From: Nocardia sp. alder85J
GTDB lineage: Bacteria > Actinomycetota > Actinomycetes > Mycobacteriales > Mycobacteriaceae
Direction: 5' to 3'
Length of the DNA: 64,000 bases
Assembly (NCBI RefSeq): GCF_020176955.2
Contig: NZ_JAIUCZ020000007.1
Location: forward strand, 434,001 to 498,000
The position numbers were made by a program, and so were the translations under genes. Each line of letters starts with the position of its first letter. The stretch's first letter is position 1. Below are positions 8,925 through 19,200 of the stretch, in pieces. The notes beneath the pieces were generated by a model. The model was not told the DNA's origin. It saw nothing but the letters and a program-made list of their open reading frames with translations, and did no database searches.

Positions 8925-9401
8925 ATGGTAGCCGGTGCCCAGGAACGTCAACAGCCCTCGACAGCCCATCCCGAACTGGATGCCCTACCGCACTGGCCGC
9001 TGGACACCATCGGTGTGCTCATCACCACCGACCCCGGCCCGCACGCCATCCCGGTCTCCTGGCCGGTGCGCGCCGGAGATCGGCGAATCCTGTTGAGCCT
9101 CAAGTTCGATCGCGGCTCACTGGCCCGATTGCGCAGACGCCCGGACGTCGCGCTGCTGCTGCTCGCCGACGGCAACGTGGCGCTGTGCGCCCGCGGCCCG
9201 GCACATGTGATCGCCGATCCGATGCCCGGCGCCGAGGACTACGTGGCCGTCGCGATCGATGTGGATGTCATCGACGACCATCGGCAGTCCGCGTTCGCGG
9301 TCACCGGCGGGATCCGGCGGGCGGTCCTGGACGAATCGGAGTTGGACTATCTCCGCGCGCGCGTCGAGACGCTGGGCCGGCTGGCCGACGACGATAATTG
9401 A
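8925..9401 (+). CDS. Pyridoxamine 5'-phosphate oxidase-like FMN/F420-binding protein
   Basis: A 158-residue protein with a split-beta-barrel pattern: HAIPVSWPVRAGDRRILLSLKFDRGSLARLRRRPDVALLLL followed by strands. This matches small PPOX-family flavin or F420 proteins, in which the arginine-rich strand contacts the cofactor phosphate. The reaction cannot be predicted. ATG 8925 has GAGGTGA just upstream. The gene is followed after 3 nt by the thiamine-binding-like gene, so the two form a small operon. Confidence 0.7.
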   Translation: MVAGAQERQQPSTAHPELDALPHWPLDTIGVLITTDPGPHAIPVSWPVRAGDRRILLSLKFDRGSLARLRRRPDVALLLLADGNVALCARGPAHVIADPMPGAEDYVAVAIDVDVIDDHRQSAFAVTGGIRRAVLDESELDYLRARVETLGRLADDDN

Positions 9402-9404
9402 CCG

Positions 9405-9701
9405 GTGATCGCAGCTTTCTCCGTGACCCCGCTCGGTGCGGGTGAAGAGGTGGGCCGGGCCGTCGCCGAGGCGGTCCGGGTGGTACGCGCCAGCGGCCTG
9501 CCCAACGAGACCAACGCCATGTTCACCTCGATCGAGGGCGAATGGGACGAGGTGATGGCAGTCATCAAACGGGCCACGGACGCGGTGATGGCCGTCGCGC
9601 CCCGATGCAGCCTGGTGATCAAGGCCGACATCCGCCCCGGCGTGCGGAACGGCCTGGTCAGCAAGGTCGAAAGCGTGGAACGGTACCTGGCCGAAGGGTA
9701 G
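9405..9701 (+). CDS. MTH1187 family (DUF77) thiamine-binding-like protein
   Basis: A 98-residue protein. IAAFSVTPLGAGEEVGRAVAEAVRVVRASGL at the start, NAMFTSIEG in the middle and a C-terminal KADIRPG segment are the pattern of the MTH1187/YkoF-like family. These ferredoxin-fold proteins bind thiamine or related pyrimidines. It uses a GTG start and lies 3 nt behind the PPOX-like gene, so translation is probably coupled. The link between the two functions is unclear. Confidence 0.75.
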   Translation: MIAAFSVTPLGAGEEVGRAVAEAVRVVRASGLPNETNAMFTSIEGEWDEVMAVIKRATDAVMAVAPRCSLVIKADIRPGVRNGLVSKVESVERYLAEG

Positions 9702-9806
9702 CGCGACCGGTAGCACGCCGCACCCTCGGTCAGCGACGCCGACTGGAACGGCGCGGGTCGGCGGCCGCGCCCGGGCGACCGAACAGAGCCGCTGCGGGCC
9801 GGTCCC

Positions 9807-10769
9807 TCACAGCTCCATCGGCAACCCGAACATCGGGAACAGGCCGGGCGCGTGGAACAGGTCCATGCGCGCGACGCCGGCTCGGTCGAGGGTGAGCACG
9901 TGCAGGTTGGCCGCTTCGAAGCGCGGGCTGTCCCGGCGCCGGTAGAGCGCCACCGCCGGTCGGTCGTTGGCCCGGGTCGGCAGCACGCGGACAGCGTGTG
10001 CACGCGCGAACACCGAGGACATGAAGGCCAGGACGGCGGGCCGGCCCAGGAACCAGGCGGCGTACGGCGGCATCTGCAACTGGGCATCGTCGCGCAGGAC
10101 CTGTTCCAGCGCACCGATGTCCAATTGCTCGAACGCGCGCACATACCGCGCCAGCAACTCGCGCTGCTCGGCATCCGACGGCTCCACCAGCGCCACACCG
10201 GACTGCTCGATCACCGCCACCCGCACCCGCGCCCGTTGCAGGGCGCTGTTCACCGCGGCGGCACTGGTGTCCAGCAGGGCCGCCACCTCGTCGGCGCGCA
10301 GCGCGAGCACGTCCCGCAGGATCAGCACCGCCCGCTGTAGCGGCGGAAGATGTTGCAGCGCAGCGATGAACGCGAGCCGGATACCGTCTCGGGCCGCCAC
10401 CACCGCCGCCGGATCGCCGTCGCCCAGCAGCGCGTCCGGAAACGGTTCCAGCCAAGGCAGTTCCGGCTGCGGGGAATGCCGGCCGACCTCGGTGAGCGAA
10501 CTCGGCGCCGACAGGTCCTCCGGAAGTGCCCGCCGCCGTGCGTTCTTCAGCTCGGTCAGGCAGACGTTGGTGGCGATGCGGAACAGCCAGGTGCGCACGG
10601 ACGCGCGCTGCGGGTCGTAGCTGCCTGCGGCACGCCATGCCCGCAGCGCGATCTCCTGCACCAGATCCTCGGCATCGTGCAGCGAGCCGGTCATCCGGTA
10701 GCAGTAGCCGAGTAGCTCGGCGCGATGGGAGTCGGTGGCCGATACCACCTCCTCGACCGTGACGGTCAT
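9807..10769 (-). CDS. ECF-type sigma factor with SnoaL-like C-terminal domain (SigG/TIGR02960-like)
   Basis: A 320-residue protein. Residues 10-80 form sigma region 2 (YCYRMTGSLHDAEDLVQEIALRAWR). Residues 130-185 form region 4, with a helix-turn-helix in LRADEVAALLDTSAAAVNSALQRAR. From about 205 to the end is a SnoaL/NTF2-like domain, which in SigG- and SigJ-type factors modulates activity in place of an anti-sigma factor. No anti-sigma gene is adjacent. The ATG at 10769 begins MTVTVEE; longer readings run into the divergent promoter. It is divergent from an MFS exporter across 121 bp, suggesting a regulatory relation. Confidence 0.85.
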   Translation of the reverse strand: MTVTVEEVVSATDSHRAELLGYCYRMTGSLHDAEDLVQEIALRAWRAAGSYDPQRASVRTWLFRIATNVCLTELKNARRRALPEDLSAPSSLTEVGRHSPQPELPWLEPFPDALLGDGDPAAVVAARDGIRLAFIAALQHLPPLQRAVLILRDVLALRADEVAALLDTSAAAVNSALQRARVRVAVIEQSGVALVEPSDAEQRELLARYVRAFEQLDIGALEQVLRDDAQLQMPPYAAWFLGRPAVLAFMSSVFARAHAVRVLPTRANDRPAVALYRRRDSPRFEAANLHVLTLDRAGVARMDLFHAPGLFPMFGLPMEL

Positions 10770-10890
10770 GCAGCCATGGTGCCACGACCCACCGACACCC
10801 GGAATCCGCTGCCGGTGCGGCGATGATTTTCCGCGACGCCGCGAGTACGTACCGGAGACAGTTGTTCCCGACCGAAAGGGCCTTCGCCCG

Positions 10891-12300
10891 ATGACTCCCC
10901 GACAGCGCTGGACCCTCGCGCTGACCTCAGTCGCCTCACTCATGGTGGGGCTGGACGCGCTGGTGGTCGCCACCGCGCTCAACACCATCCGGACCCGGCT
11001 GCACGCGAGCATGGCCGAGCTGGAATGGACCGTCAACGCCTACTCGCTCGCCTTCGCGGTGCTGCTGCTCACCGCGGCCGTGATCGGCGACCGCCTCGGC
11101 CGGCGGCGGACGCTGGCCGCCGGCCTCACCGTGTTCACCCTGGCCTCGGCCGCGTGCGCGCTGGCGCCGGGCATCGGATTCCTGATCGCCGCCCGCGCGG
11201 TGCAGGGCGCCGGCTCGGCCATGGTGATGCCCGCCGCCATGGCCCTGATCGGGGCCGCTTTCGAGCCGCGGCAGCGCGGTGCGGCGATGGGCATCTTCGG
11301 CGGCATCACCGGCCTGGCCATCCTCGGCGGACCGGTGCTCGGCGGCGCCATCGTGCAGGGTGCGGCCTGGCAGTGGATCTTCTGGCTGAACGTACCGATC
11401 GGCGCGCTGCTGATCCCGGCGGTGCTGCGCCGGGTCGCCGAGAGTCACGGGCCGATCGCCGAACCGGACCTGCCCGGGCTGCTGCTGTCCGGCGCCGGGG
11501 TGCTCGCGGTGGTCTGGGGACTGGTGCGTGCCGGTGAAATCGGCTGGGGCGCAACCGAAACCATTTTCACACTGGTCGGCGGCGGGTTGCTGCTGGCGCT
11601 GTTCGCGGGCTGGGAGTTGCGCACCCCGGCACCGATGGTCCCGATGCGGATCTTCGCCGATCGGGTATTCAGCTCCGCCAACCTGGCCAGCCTGCTGCAA
11701 ACCGCGTCGATCTTCGGCACGGCGTTCTTCTTCGCCCAATACCTGCAAGCGGGGCTGCACGAGGGGCCGCTGGATTCCGGACTGCGGCTGCTGCCCTGGA
11801 CGGCCACGCTGTTCGTGGTGGCGCCGATCGCGGGCGCCCGGATCAATCGGATCGGGGAACGACCGCTGATCGTCGCCGGACTGCTGGGCCAGGCCCTCGG
11901 ATTCGGCTGGATCGCCCTGGCCGCCGGCTCCGGCTACGCGGCGCTGATCGCGCCGATGGTGCTGGCGGGCGTGGGCGTCTCGGTCGCGATGCCGGCCGCG
12001 CAGAGTGCGGTGCTCGGCGCGGTGGCCCCGCAGGCCATCGGCACGGCCTCCGGGCTGTACAACACCGGCCGTCAACTCGGCGGCGCCCTCGGCATCGCGG
12101 TGGTGTCGGCGGTGTTCGCGGCCAACGGCAGTTACGCCTCCCCGGCCGCGGTGACCGACGGATTCCGGGCCGCGATCGCCGTCTCCGCGGCGCTGTCCGC
12201 CGCCGGGGCACTGGCGGGCCTCGCCGCCCGCCGCCGAATCACCGTCGCGCCGAGGGTGAATTCTGTTTCGGCGCCCGCACCGGACGTTACGACGGTATGA
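10891..12300 (+). CDS. MFS drug/metabolite exporter, DHA2 (EmrB/QacA) type
   Basis: A 469-residue protein with about 14 predicted membrane helices. DHA2 hallmarks are visible: LDALVVATALNTIRTRL in helix 1, WTVNAYSLAFAVLLLTAAVIGDRLGRRRTLAAGL (motif A) and the motif C-like GGITGLAILGGPVLGG. Family members export drugs, dyes or secondary metabolites with proton motive force. Start ATG 10891 (MTPRQRW) agrees with the first membrane helix; the 5' part of the open frame overlaps the divergent sigma gene. Control by that sigma factor is plausible but unproven. Confidence 0.85.
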   Translation: MTPRQRWTLALTSVASLMVGLDALVVATALNTIRTRLHASMAELEWTVNAYSLAFAVLLLTAAVIGDRLGRRRTLAAGLTVFTLASAACALAPGIGFLIAARAVQGAGSAMVMPAAMALIGAAFEPRQRGAAMGIFGGITGLAILGGPVLGGAIVQGAAWQWIFWLNVPIGALLIPAVLRRVAESHGPIAEPDLPGLLLSGAGVLAVVWGLVRAGEIGWGATETIFTLVGGGLLLALFAGWELRTPAPMVPMRIFADRVFSSANLASLLQTASIFGTAFFFAQYLQAGLHEGPLDSGLRLLPWTATLFVVAPIAGARINRIGERPLIVAGLLGQALGFGWIALAAGSGYAALIAPMVLAGVGVSVAMPAAQSAVLGAVAPQAIGTASGLYNTGRQLGGALGIAVVSAVFAANGSYASPAAVTDGFRAAIAVSAALSAAGALAGLAARRRITVAPRVNSVSAPAPDVTTV

Positions 12301-12646
12301 ACCAGCGCAGGTGATCACGCCGGGAGCCCGTGCACCGGACCGACCTGCGTCGATCCGGCGGACGGCCGCTCCCGGCGGCCGATCCGGTCCGGCGCGCCCA
12401 GCGGATGGCAACGAACCCGAGGTGAACACGCGCGGGCTCCTCGGAGACGAAATACCAACGGGTTCCTTATTTTTCGCTGTGTGGTGTTCACTGACCGGAG
12501 CCCGGTAGTTCACGCCGCGCCCGTAGCGTTGAAGCGTCATTCCGGGGACTGTTGAGCAGCCCTGAGGAATACCCGCTTCGATGCTCGTACTTCCGGTGTC
12601 AGGTCCTGGTTCGGTGCGGGCGGAAACGAATCAGGTTGTCGCGGTG
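12301..12646. other. Intergenic region without a gene
   Basis: About 345 bp between the MFS gene and the orphan membrane protein. A 65-codon frame at 12311 has no ribosome site and poor codon use. The AT-rich patch around 12465-12490 probably includes the promoter of the downstream gene. No repeats or RNA genes were seen. Confidence 0.5.
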
Positions 12647-15121
12647 ATGAACAGGAAAACGGATCTGTGGGATCCGTCGCGCCTGCTGTTGCCCGGAATG
12701 CTGCGGCGCGCTCGCGCCTGGGTTCTGGCGACGCGGCGACGGCGCTGGATGACCGGTCTGTCGGGCGGTTTCTTCGTATTGTTCGTGTTCCCAGGTCTAT
12801 TGGGGACGGCAGCCGCCGCCGAGTCGAATGCCCGGACCGCGGGTTCGTCGGTCGGCAGCGCACTCGCCTGGACCAAGGTGGCCGATTCCTCCGGGGTGCA
12901 GGCCGCGAATTATCTGTTCGCCACCGATCACGGCAGCATTCTGCATCCGGGGAACACGGCACTGTCGATCGTGCTGGGCATGGAGTTCGCCGGCTGGAAG
13001 ATCATCGTGATCACGGCCATCTGGCTGATGGGTTACGCGCTGAGTTTCGCGTGGCTGAACCTGATCTCGAAAGCGCTGCTGGCGGTCGGTCACAGCCTGA
13101 CCGGCCAGATCGCCACACCCGCGATGCTGATCACCGCCGCGACCATCGGCGCCTTCTTCGTGGCCTGGTTCGTCATCCGCGGCTATGTCGCCAAGGCCAC
13201 CATCCAGGCCGCCACCATGGTGATGGTCGGCGTACTCGGGCCGATATTCCTCGCCGAGCCGCTCGCGGATGTGCTGTCCTCCAACGGATTGGTGGCCCAG
13301 GGCCGGGACCTCGGAATCGAGGTGGCCGCCGGACTCAACGGCAATACCAGTGTCGATCCGACCAATATGGTCGCGACCATGCAGGCCACCCTCACCGACA
13401 ATTTCGCGCGGCGGCCGTTGCAGGTGTGGAACTTCGGCCACGTGATCGACAACGAGTCCGGATGCAGGACCGCCTGGTCGGTGGGCGTGGCATCGGGCAG
13501 CGAGAACCAGGTGAAGTCGGGGATCGGCAACTGCGGGGACACCGCTGCCCGGGACACCATGAACAATCCGAGTTTCGAGCAGATCGCCACCGGCGTACTG
13601 CTGCTGCTCTCGGGGACGATTCTGCTGTTGTTCGGGGCGACCCTGGCGATCAAGGTGATCTGGGCCGCGCTGGACACCATCTACCACGGGCTGATGACGA
13701 TATTCGGCTTCGCCGCAGGCGGTTTCGTCTACGGACCGACCCAGACCTTCCTCATCCGCAATGTGGTGGACGGCTTCGTGGCCGCCGCGCGGATGACGGC
13801 GTTCACCATATTCCTCGGTGTGTACGTGCTGATTCTGCGCGACCTGTTCGACGCCGCCGGGGATCAGGTCATGGTGGTGTTCGTGATCGGCGCCATCCTG
13901 GAGATCATCGCGATATTCCAGTTGAAACGGCTCAACAAGACCCTGCACAGCGGCAACGAGTGGATCGCGAACCGGTTCGCGCTGGCCGTGCAGGGCGCCG
14001 GCAAGGGCGGGTCCGGGGGCGGCGGCAGCGGCAGCGCACGGGCGATCGGCATGGGAACCGTGGGAGCGAACCATTCGCTCACCGCGACAATGCTGCCGAT
14101 CTTCGCCGCCGCCAGCACCTTCGGCAATTCACCGATCACCGAATGGCTGGCGTTCGGCACCCGCAACCCGCTGCGGCCGCGGGCCCGGCTGGAGAAGGCG
14201 TCCCAGATCGGCCAGCAGGGTTTCTGGGCGGCCGACGGGGTCGGTGGCCCCGATGGGGACTACGCCATGTCGTATATGCATCGCCCGCTGTACTGGCGGG
14301 CCGCGCTGGCCGCGGTCGAGGGCCGCGGCGGCACCGCGGTTCTCGGCGGCCGGGCCGGGCGCAGGTCGTTGCTCGGCGCGTCCGTGTCGTTGCAGGGTCT
14401 GATGGACGTCGGCGGCAAGACCGCGGATGCCCGGGCCGCTCTCCTGAAGGCCGGATACAGCGATCCGACCATCACCAATGCGATCCGCGCATGGCAGATC
14501 GTCGAATCCGACGCCAGCGGCTGGACGCTGTCCAACAAGAATCTGGGGCATGTGGTCTCCGCGGTGCACCGCGTGAATTCCACCGCCTTGGATATGGTCG
14601 CCGGCGTCGGTGAGGCGCCCGACGCCGCGGCGGCGATCGCCACCTTGCAGGCCACGGCTTTCCGTTTCCACCGGACCTATCGCGGTGGTGTCACGCTCGA
14701 CCACGGAAACGCCGCCGGACCGCAGAACGCGTGGGTCAACGACTACTTCAGCAATCCGACCTCGGCCAAGATCACAGAACTCGCGAAGGTTGCCAGTGGC
14801 ACACCCGGCTCGGGGGCCCTGGCCGGCATCAGTCAGATCAATGCCACGCGCATGATGGACGCGATCGGTACCCGGCATGCGGACGAAATCCTGCAAGCCG
14901 TGAACCACTATGTGGCGAATCCGGAGGATCCGCAATTGCTGCGCGAGGCCAGGCGGGTCATCTCGTCGGCCACCGACACCGATCTGTGGGCCACCGGCAC
15001 CAAGCGGACACCGTGGAACGCGCTGGTGCCGCCCGGCCAGCACTGGTCGGGCGACCCGGCCGTGATGAGTGCGTGGGCGGCCGCGCACGGGCCGGTCACC
15101 GCCGCACTCAACCACGGCTGA
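12647..15121 (+). CDS. Polytopic membrane protein of unknown function with large soluble C-terminus
   Basis: 824 residues, not recognised. A basic N-terminus is followed by a hydrophobic, signal-like segment ending LLGTAAAAE (about 40-58). There are then roughly seven more membrane segments up to residue 415, among them IIVITAIWLMGYALSFAWL, MLITAATIGAFFVAWFVI and VMVVFVIGAILEIIAIF. A Gly/Ser linker near 440 leads to about 370 mainly soluble residues. The topology recalls VirB6/TrbL-type secretion channel proteins, but no other secretion gene is adjacent and the resemblance is only general. A start at 12581 is possible (GAGGAA 11 nt upstream), but codons 12581-12646 lack the high third-position GC of the rest, so ATG 12647 is preferred. 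Confidence 0.65.
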   Translation: MNRKTDLWDPSRLLLPGMLRRARAWVLATRRRRWMTGLSGGFFVLFVFPGLLGTAAAAESNARTAGSSVGSALAWTKVADSSGVQAANYLFATDHGSILHPGNTALSIVLGMEFAGWKIIVITAIWLMGYALSFAWLNLISKALLAVGHSLTGQIATPAMLITAATIGAFFVAWFVIRGYVAKATIQAATMVMVGVLGPIFLAEPLADVLSSNGLVAQGRDLGIEVAAGLNGNTSVDPTNMVATMQATLTDNFARRPLQVWNFGHVIDNESGCRTAWSVGVASGSENQVKSGIGNCGDTAARDTMNNPSFEQIATGVLLLLSGTILLLFGATLAIKVIWAALDTIYHGLMTIFGFAAGGFVYGPTQTFLIRNVVDGFVAAARMTAFTIFLGVYVLILRDLFDAAGDQVMVVFVIGAILEIIAIFQLKRLNKTLHSGNEWIANRFALAVQGAGKGGSGGGGSGSARAIGMGTVGANHSLTATMLPIFAAASTFGNSPITEWLAFGTRNPLRPRARLEKASQIGQQGFWAADGVGGPDGDYAMSYMHRPLYWRAALAAVEGRGGTAVLGGRAGRRSLLGASVSLQGLMDVGGKTADARAALLKAGYSDPTITNAIRAWQIVESDASGWTLSNKNLGHVVSAVHRVNSTALDMVAGVGEAPDAAAAIATLQATAFRFHRTYRGGVTLDHGNAAGPQNAWVNDYFSNPTSAKITELAKVASGTPGSGALAGISQINATRMMDAIGTRHADEILQAVNHYVANPEDPQLLREARRVISSATDTDLWATGTKRTPWNALVPPGQHWSGDPAVMSAWAAAHGPVTAALNHG

Positions 15122-15177
15122 CCGGAATCCGCGCGGGCATCGATCGGACCTCCGGACGCCGGACCGGTCTCGCCACA

Positions 15178-15198
15178 CCGGGGTGCAACTCACCCCGG
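15178..15198. terminator. Bidirectional hairpin terminator
   Basis: A perfect 8-bp stem, CCGGGGTG / CACCCCGG, with a 5-nt loop lies between the convergent membrane-protein gene and mazG. There is no U-tract. Confidence 0.55.
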
Positions 15199-15278
15199 CA
15201 GCCGCGACATTGTCGACCAAGCCACGATGGCGGCCGGCCCGGCGCGCTCGACCCGCGCGGGCGACAGCGGCGCTCGGC

Positions 15279-16286
15279 TCAGTGGGGCCAGTAGGTATGC
15301 CAGTCCGCTCCCGCGAGCGGCGCACGCACACCACGCCCCACCTCGGCGGCGTCCTCCGCGGCCCGGATGCGGGCCGCGAAGTCGCGGGTGGCCTTGCGCA
15401 GCCGCTCCTCGGCGCTGGCGGGTCCGCCGAGCCGCACCACGGTGAGCTCCTCGGGGATCAGGTCGCCGGGCAGGCCCGCGCCGCGGGCGCGGGAGCAGAT
15501 CTTCTCCGCCAGTGCCAGGGCCGGCTGCGCCATCGCGATGCCGTCCAGGCAGGAGCGGCGGGCCTTCTCCGCGAATTTGCGCTCCTCCCAGGCGCGTTCC
15601 TGCGCGGCGATCTTCGTCTCCACGTCCGCGTCCGGGTCGATCCGCTCGCCGTCCAGGTGCGGGCTGCGGTGCACGAGTTTCGCGACCAGGGTGGCGGCGA
15701 CGTCGTCGACGGTGAATTCGCCTGCGGCCTCGGCGATCCGGGAATGGAACAGCACCTGGAGCAACAGGTCGCCGAGTTCCTCGCGGATGGCGTCGCTGTC
15801 GCCGTCCTGGATCGCGTCGAGCAGTTCATAGGTCTCCTCGAGCAGGTACGGGCGCAGCGAATCGTGGGTCTGGGTGACCTCCCAGCCGCCGAACTGCCAC
15901 AACCGGTCCATCACATCGACCGCCTCGGCGAGACTGCGGGCCATCGAGGCCGAATCCATCGCCACCCGATAGTCCTCGGCGGCGGCCATCGGCAGTGGGA
16001 CCGGACTCGGCGCCGGGCGGCTCGGCTCACCGGCGGCACGGCAGCGCGGACCCGGCCCCGCCGTGCCGAGCACCGAATTCGCCACGGCCGCATCACGTCC
16101 CCGGCCCGCTGCGGCCGGATCACGCTCGCCCGTCCGACCGGGCACCGAATCGCCCACGGCCGCATCGTGTTCCCAGCTCTCCGCGGTGGGATCGGAGTCC
16201 GAATCCACGGCGGCCCGTCCGTTTTCCGGGCCCGGCACGGCCGCACCATGCTCCGGCCCGGTGGCGCGGCGCTCGGATGCCGTCAT
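15279..16286 (-). CDS. mazG: Nucleoside triphosphate pyrophosphohydrolase MazG
   Basis: 335 residues. The MazG domain lies at about 110-230, with the metal-binding EETYELLD and REELGDLLLQVLFHSRIAEA motifs (EExxE...ExxD). MazG hydrolyses (d)NTPs, including oxidised ones, to monophosphates and pyrophosphate. The first 100 residues are Pro/Ala/Gly-rich with no recognisable domain; the mycobacterial protein also has a divergent N-terminus and similar length. ATG 16286 overlaps the mfd stop in an ATGA, so translation is coupled to mfd, the same order as Rv1020-Rv1021. Confidence 0.9.
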   Translation of the reverse strand: MTASERRATGPEHGAAVPGPENGRAAVDSDSDPTAESWEHDAAVGDSVPGRTGERDPAAAGRGRDAAVANSVLGTAGPGPRCRAAGEPSRPAPSPVPLPMAAAEDYRVAMDSASMARSLAEAVDVMDRLWQFGGWEVTQTHDSLRPYLLEETYELLDAIQDGDSDAIREELGDLLLQVLFHSRIAEAAGEFTVDDVAATLVAKLVHRSPHLDGERIDPDADVETKIAAQERAWEERKFAEKARRSCLDGIAMAQPALALAEKICSRARGAGLPGDLIPEELTVVRLGGPASAEERLRKATRDFAARIRAAEDAAEVGRGVRAPLAGADWHTYWPH

Positions 16287-19200
16287 CGAGCGGCCGGGTC
16301 GGTCGCGACGGCGAGATCCACCGAGCCCTGGGCCTTTCCGTCCAACGCGAGCAGCAGGTCGGCGACGAACTGCAACACCTGTACGTCCCGTACCCGGGCG
16401 GCGCCGACGCTGTCCTCCACCCGGGGCAGCGGCACCTGCACGATGCCGGTGGTCGGGCGGTAGCTCGCCGAGGGGTAGATCCGCTTGAGCCGCAACTGTT
16501 TCGAGTCCGGCAGCTGCATCGGGGAGATCTTCACGGTGGTGCCGGTGACACCGACCTCGGCGATGCCGTACTCGCGGCACAGCAGTCGCAGCCGCGCCAC
16601 CGACACCAGCCGGCCGACCTCCACCGGCAGCGGCCCGTACCGGTCGACGAGTTCCTCCACCACCGCGGCCAGCGCCGAATCGTCCCCGGCGGCAGCGAGT
16701 TTGCGGTAACCCTCCAGGCGCAGCCGGTCGCTGGCGATGTAGTCGGGCGGGATGTGCGCGTCCACCGGCAGGTCGATGCGCACCTCCTTCACGTCCTCCT
16801 CGGTGGTGATCGGACGGCCGTCGGCGGCGGCGCGGTACGCCTCCACCGCCTCGCCGACCAGCCGCACGTACAGATCGAAGCCGACCCCCGCCACGTGCCC
16901 GGACTGTTCGGCGCCGAGCACATTGCCGGCGCCGCGGATCTCCAGATCCTTCATCGCGACCGCCATACCGGCGCCCAGGTCGGAGTTCTGCGAGATGGTG
17001 GCCAGCCGGTCGTAGGCGGTCTCGGTGAGCGGCCTCTCCGGCGGGTACAGGAAGTACGCGTAACCCCGCTCGCGACTGCGCCCGACCCGGCCGCGCAGCT
17101 GATGCAGCTGCGAGAGGCCCAGGGCGTCGGCACGTTCCACCAGCAGGGTGTTGGCATTGGAGATGTCCAGGCCGGTTTCGATGATGGTGGTGCAGACCAG
17201 TACGTCGAATTCGCGCTCCCAGAAGCCCTGGACGGTCTTCTCCAGCATGTCCTCGTGCATCTGGCCGTGCGCGACCGCGACCCTCGCCTCCGGCACCAGA
17301 TCGCGAATCCGCTTGGCGGCCTTGTCGATCGAGTTCACCCGGTTGTGCACGTAGAAGACCTGGCCGTCGCGCAGCAGTTCGCGGCGCACGGCGGCGGCGA
17401 CCTGTTTGTCGTTGTAGGAACCGACGTAGGTGAGCACCGGATGCCGCTCCTCCGGCGGGGTGAGGATGGTGGACATCTCGCGGATGCCGGCCAGGCTCAT
17501 CTCCAGGGTGCGCGGGATCGGGGTGGCCGACATGGTCAGCACGTCGACGTGGGTGCGCAGCGATTTGATGTGTTCCTTGTGCTCGACACCGAAGCGCTGC
17601 TCCTCGTCGATGATCACCAGGCCCAGATCCTTCCACCGCACCCCGGTCTGCAACAGGCGGTGGGTGCCGACGACGATATCGACCTCGCCGGTGGTCATAC
17701 CCTCCAGCACCACGCGCGACTCGCCCGGATCGGTGAAACGGGACAGGCCCTTCACGACGATCGGGAAGCCCGACGTGCGCTCGGTGAAGGTCTGCAAATG
17801 CTGCTGCGCCAGCAGGGTGGTCGGCACCAGCACCGCGACCTGCTTACCGTCCTGCACCGCCTTGAAGGCCGCGCGGACCGCGATCTCGGTCTTGCCGTAC
17901 CCGACGTCGCCGCAGATCACCCGGTCCATCGGGACCGCCTTCTCCATATCGGCCTTGACCTCGGCGATGGCGGTGAGCTGATCGACGGTCTCGGTGAACG
18001 CGAAGGCGTCCTCCATCTCCTGCTGCCACGGGGTGTCCGGGCCGAAGGCGTGACCGGGCGCGGCCTGCCGGGCCGCGTACAGCTGCACCAGTTCGGTGGC
18101 GATCTCGCGAACCGCCTTGCGCGCCTTGCGCTTCGTATTGGCCCAGTCGGAACCGCCGAGCTTCGACAGGCTGGGCAGCTCGCCGCCGACGTAGCGGGAC
18201 AGCTGATCCAGCGAATCCATCGGCACGAACAGCCGGTCGCCGGGCTGGCCGCGCTTGCTCGGCGCGTACTCGATGACCAGATACTCCCGGCGGGCCCCGC
18301 CGACGGTGCGTTCGATCATCTCCACGAACTTGCCGATGCCGTGCTGGTCGTGCACGACCATGTCACCCGCGGTCAGTGCCAGCGGATCGACCTGGTTGCG
18401 GCGGCGGGCGGGCAGCTTCTTACCCTCGGCGGGCGCGGTGACCCGGTTGCCGGTGAGATCGGATTCGGCGATGACGACCAGCCGCGCGTCGTCGAAGATG
18501 ATGCCGTCGTGCAGCGACCCGCACAGCACCCCGACCCGGCCGGGTTCGGGCTCCGCACCCGGCGCCAGCGGCGCGGCGGGCACCTCGGCGTCACCGAGCC
18601 GTTCCAGGATGCGCTGCGCGGTGCCATGACCGGCCACCACGATGACCGCGCGACCGGCGCCACCCGGCGCGTCGGCGGCCACATGCGCGCGCAGCGACGC
18701 GAACACCGTCGCCACCAGCTCCTGCGAACCGCGCGCGGCGGGGGCGGCCAGCACCGGCAGCACCACCTCGGCCGGATCGTCGGCGGCCAGCGGACTCAGT
18801 GTCCACCACGGCAACCCACGGGCCTCGGCCTCGGCGTGCACCACGTCCAGACCCTGATAGGCGGAGGCGGCCAGATCCAGCCCGTGCGCCCCCAGCGGCG
18901 CGGCGGCGCCGAACGAGGCGGCCGTCCAGGATGCCTCCAGGAACTCCTGTCCGGTGCGCACCAGATCCGCGGCCCGGGTCCGGACCTTCTCCGGATCACA
19001 CAGCAGCACATGTGTTTCCGGCGGCAGCACGTCGACCAGCAGCGGCAACCGCCCCGGTCGCAGCACCGGCAGCAACGCCTCCATCCCCTCGACCGCGATG
19101 CCCTGCGCCAGCTTCTCCAGCATCTCGACCAGCGCCGCGTCCGCGGGATTCTCCGCGGCCACCGCGGCGGCCCGCTCGCGCAGTTCGGCGGTCAGCAACA

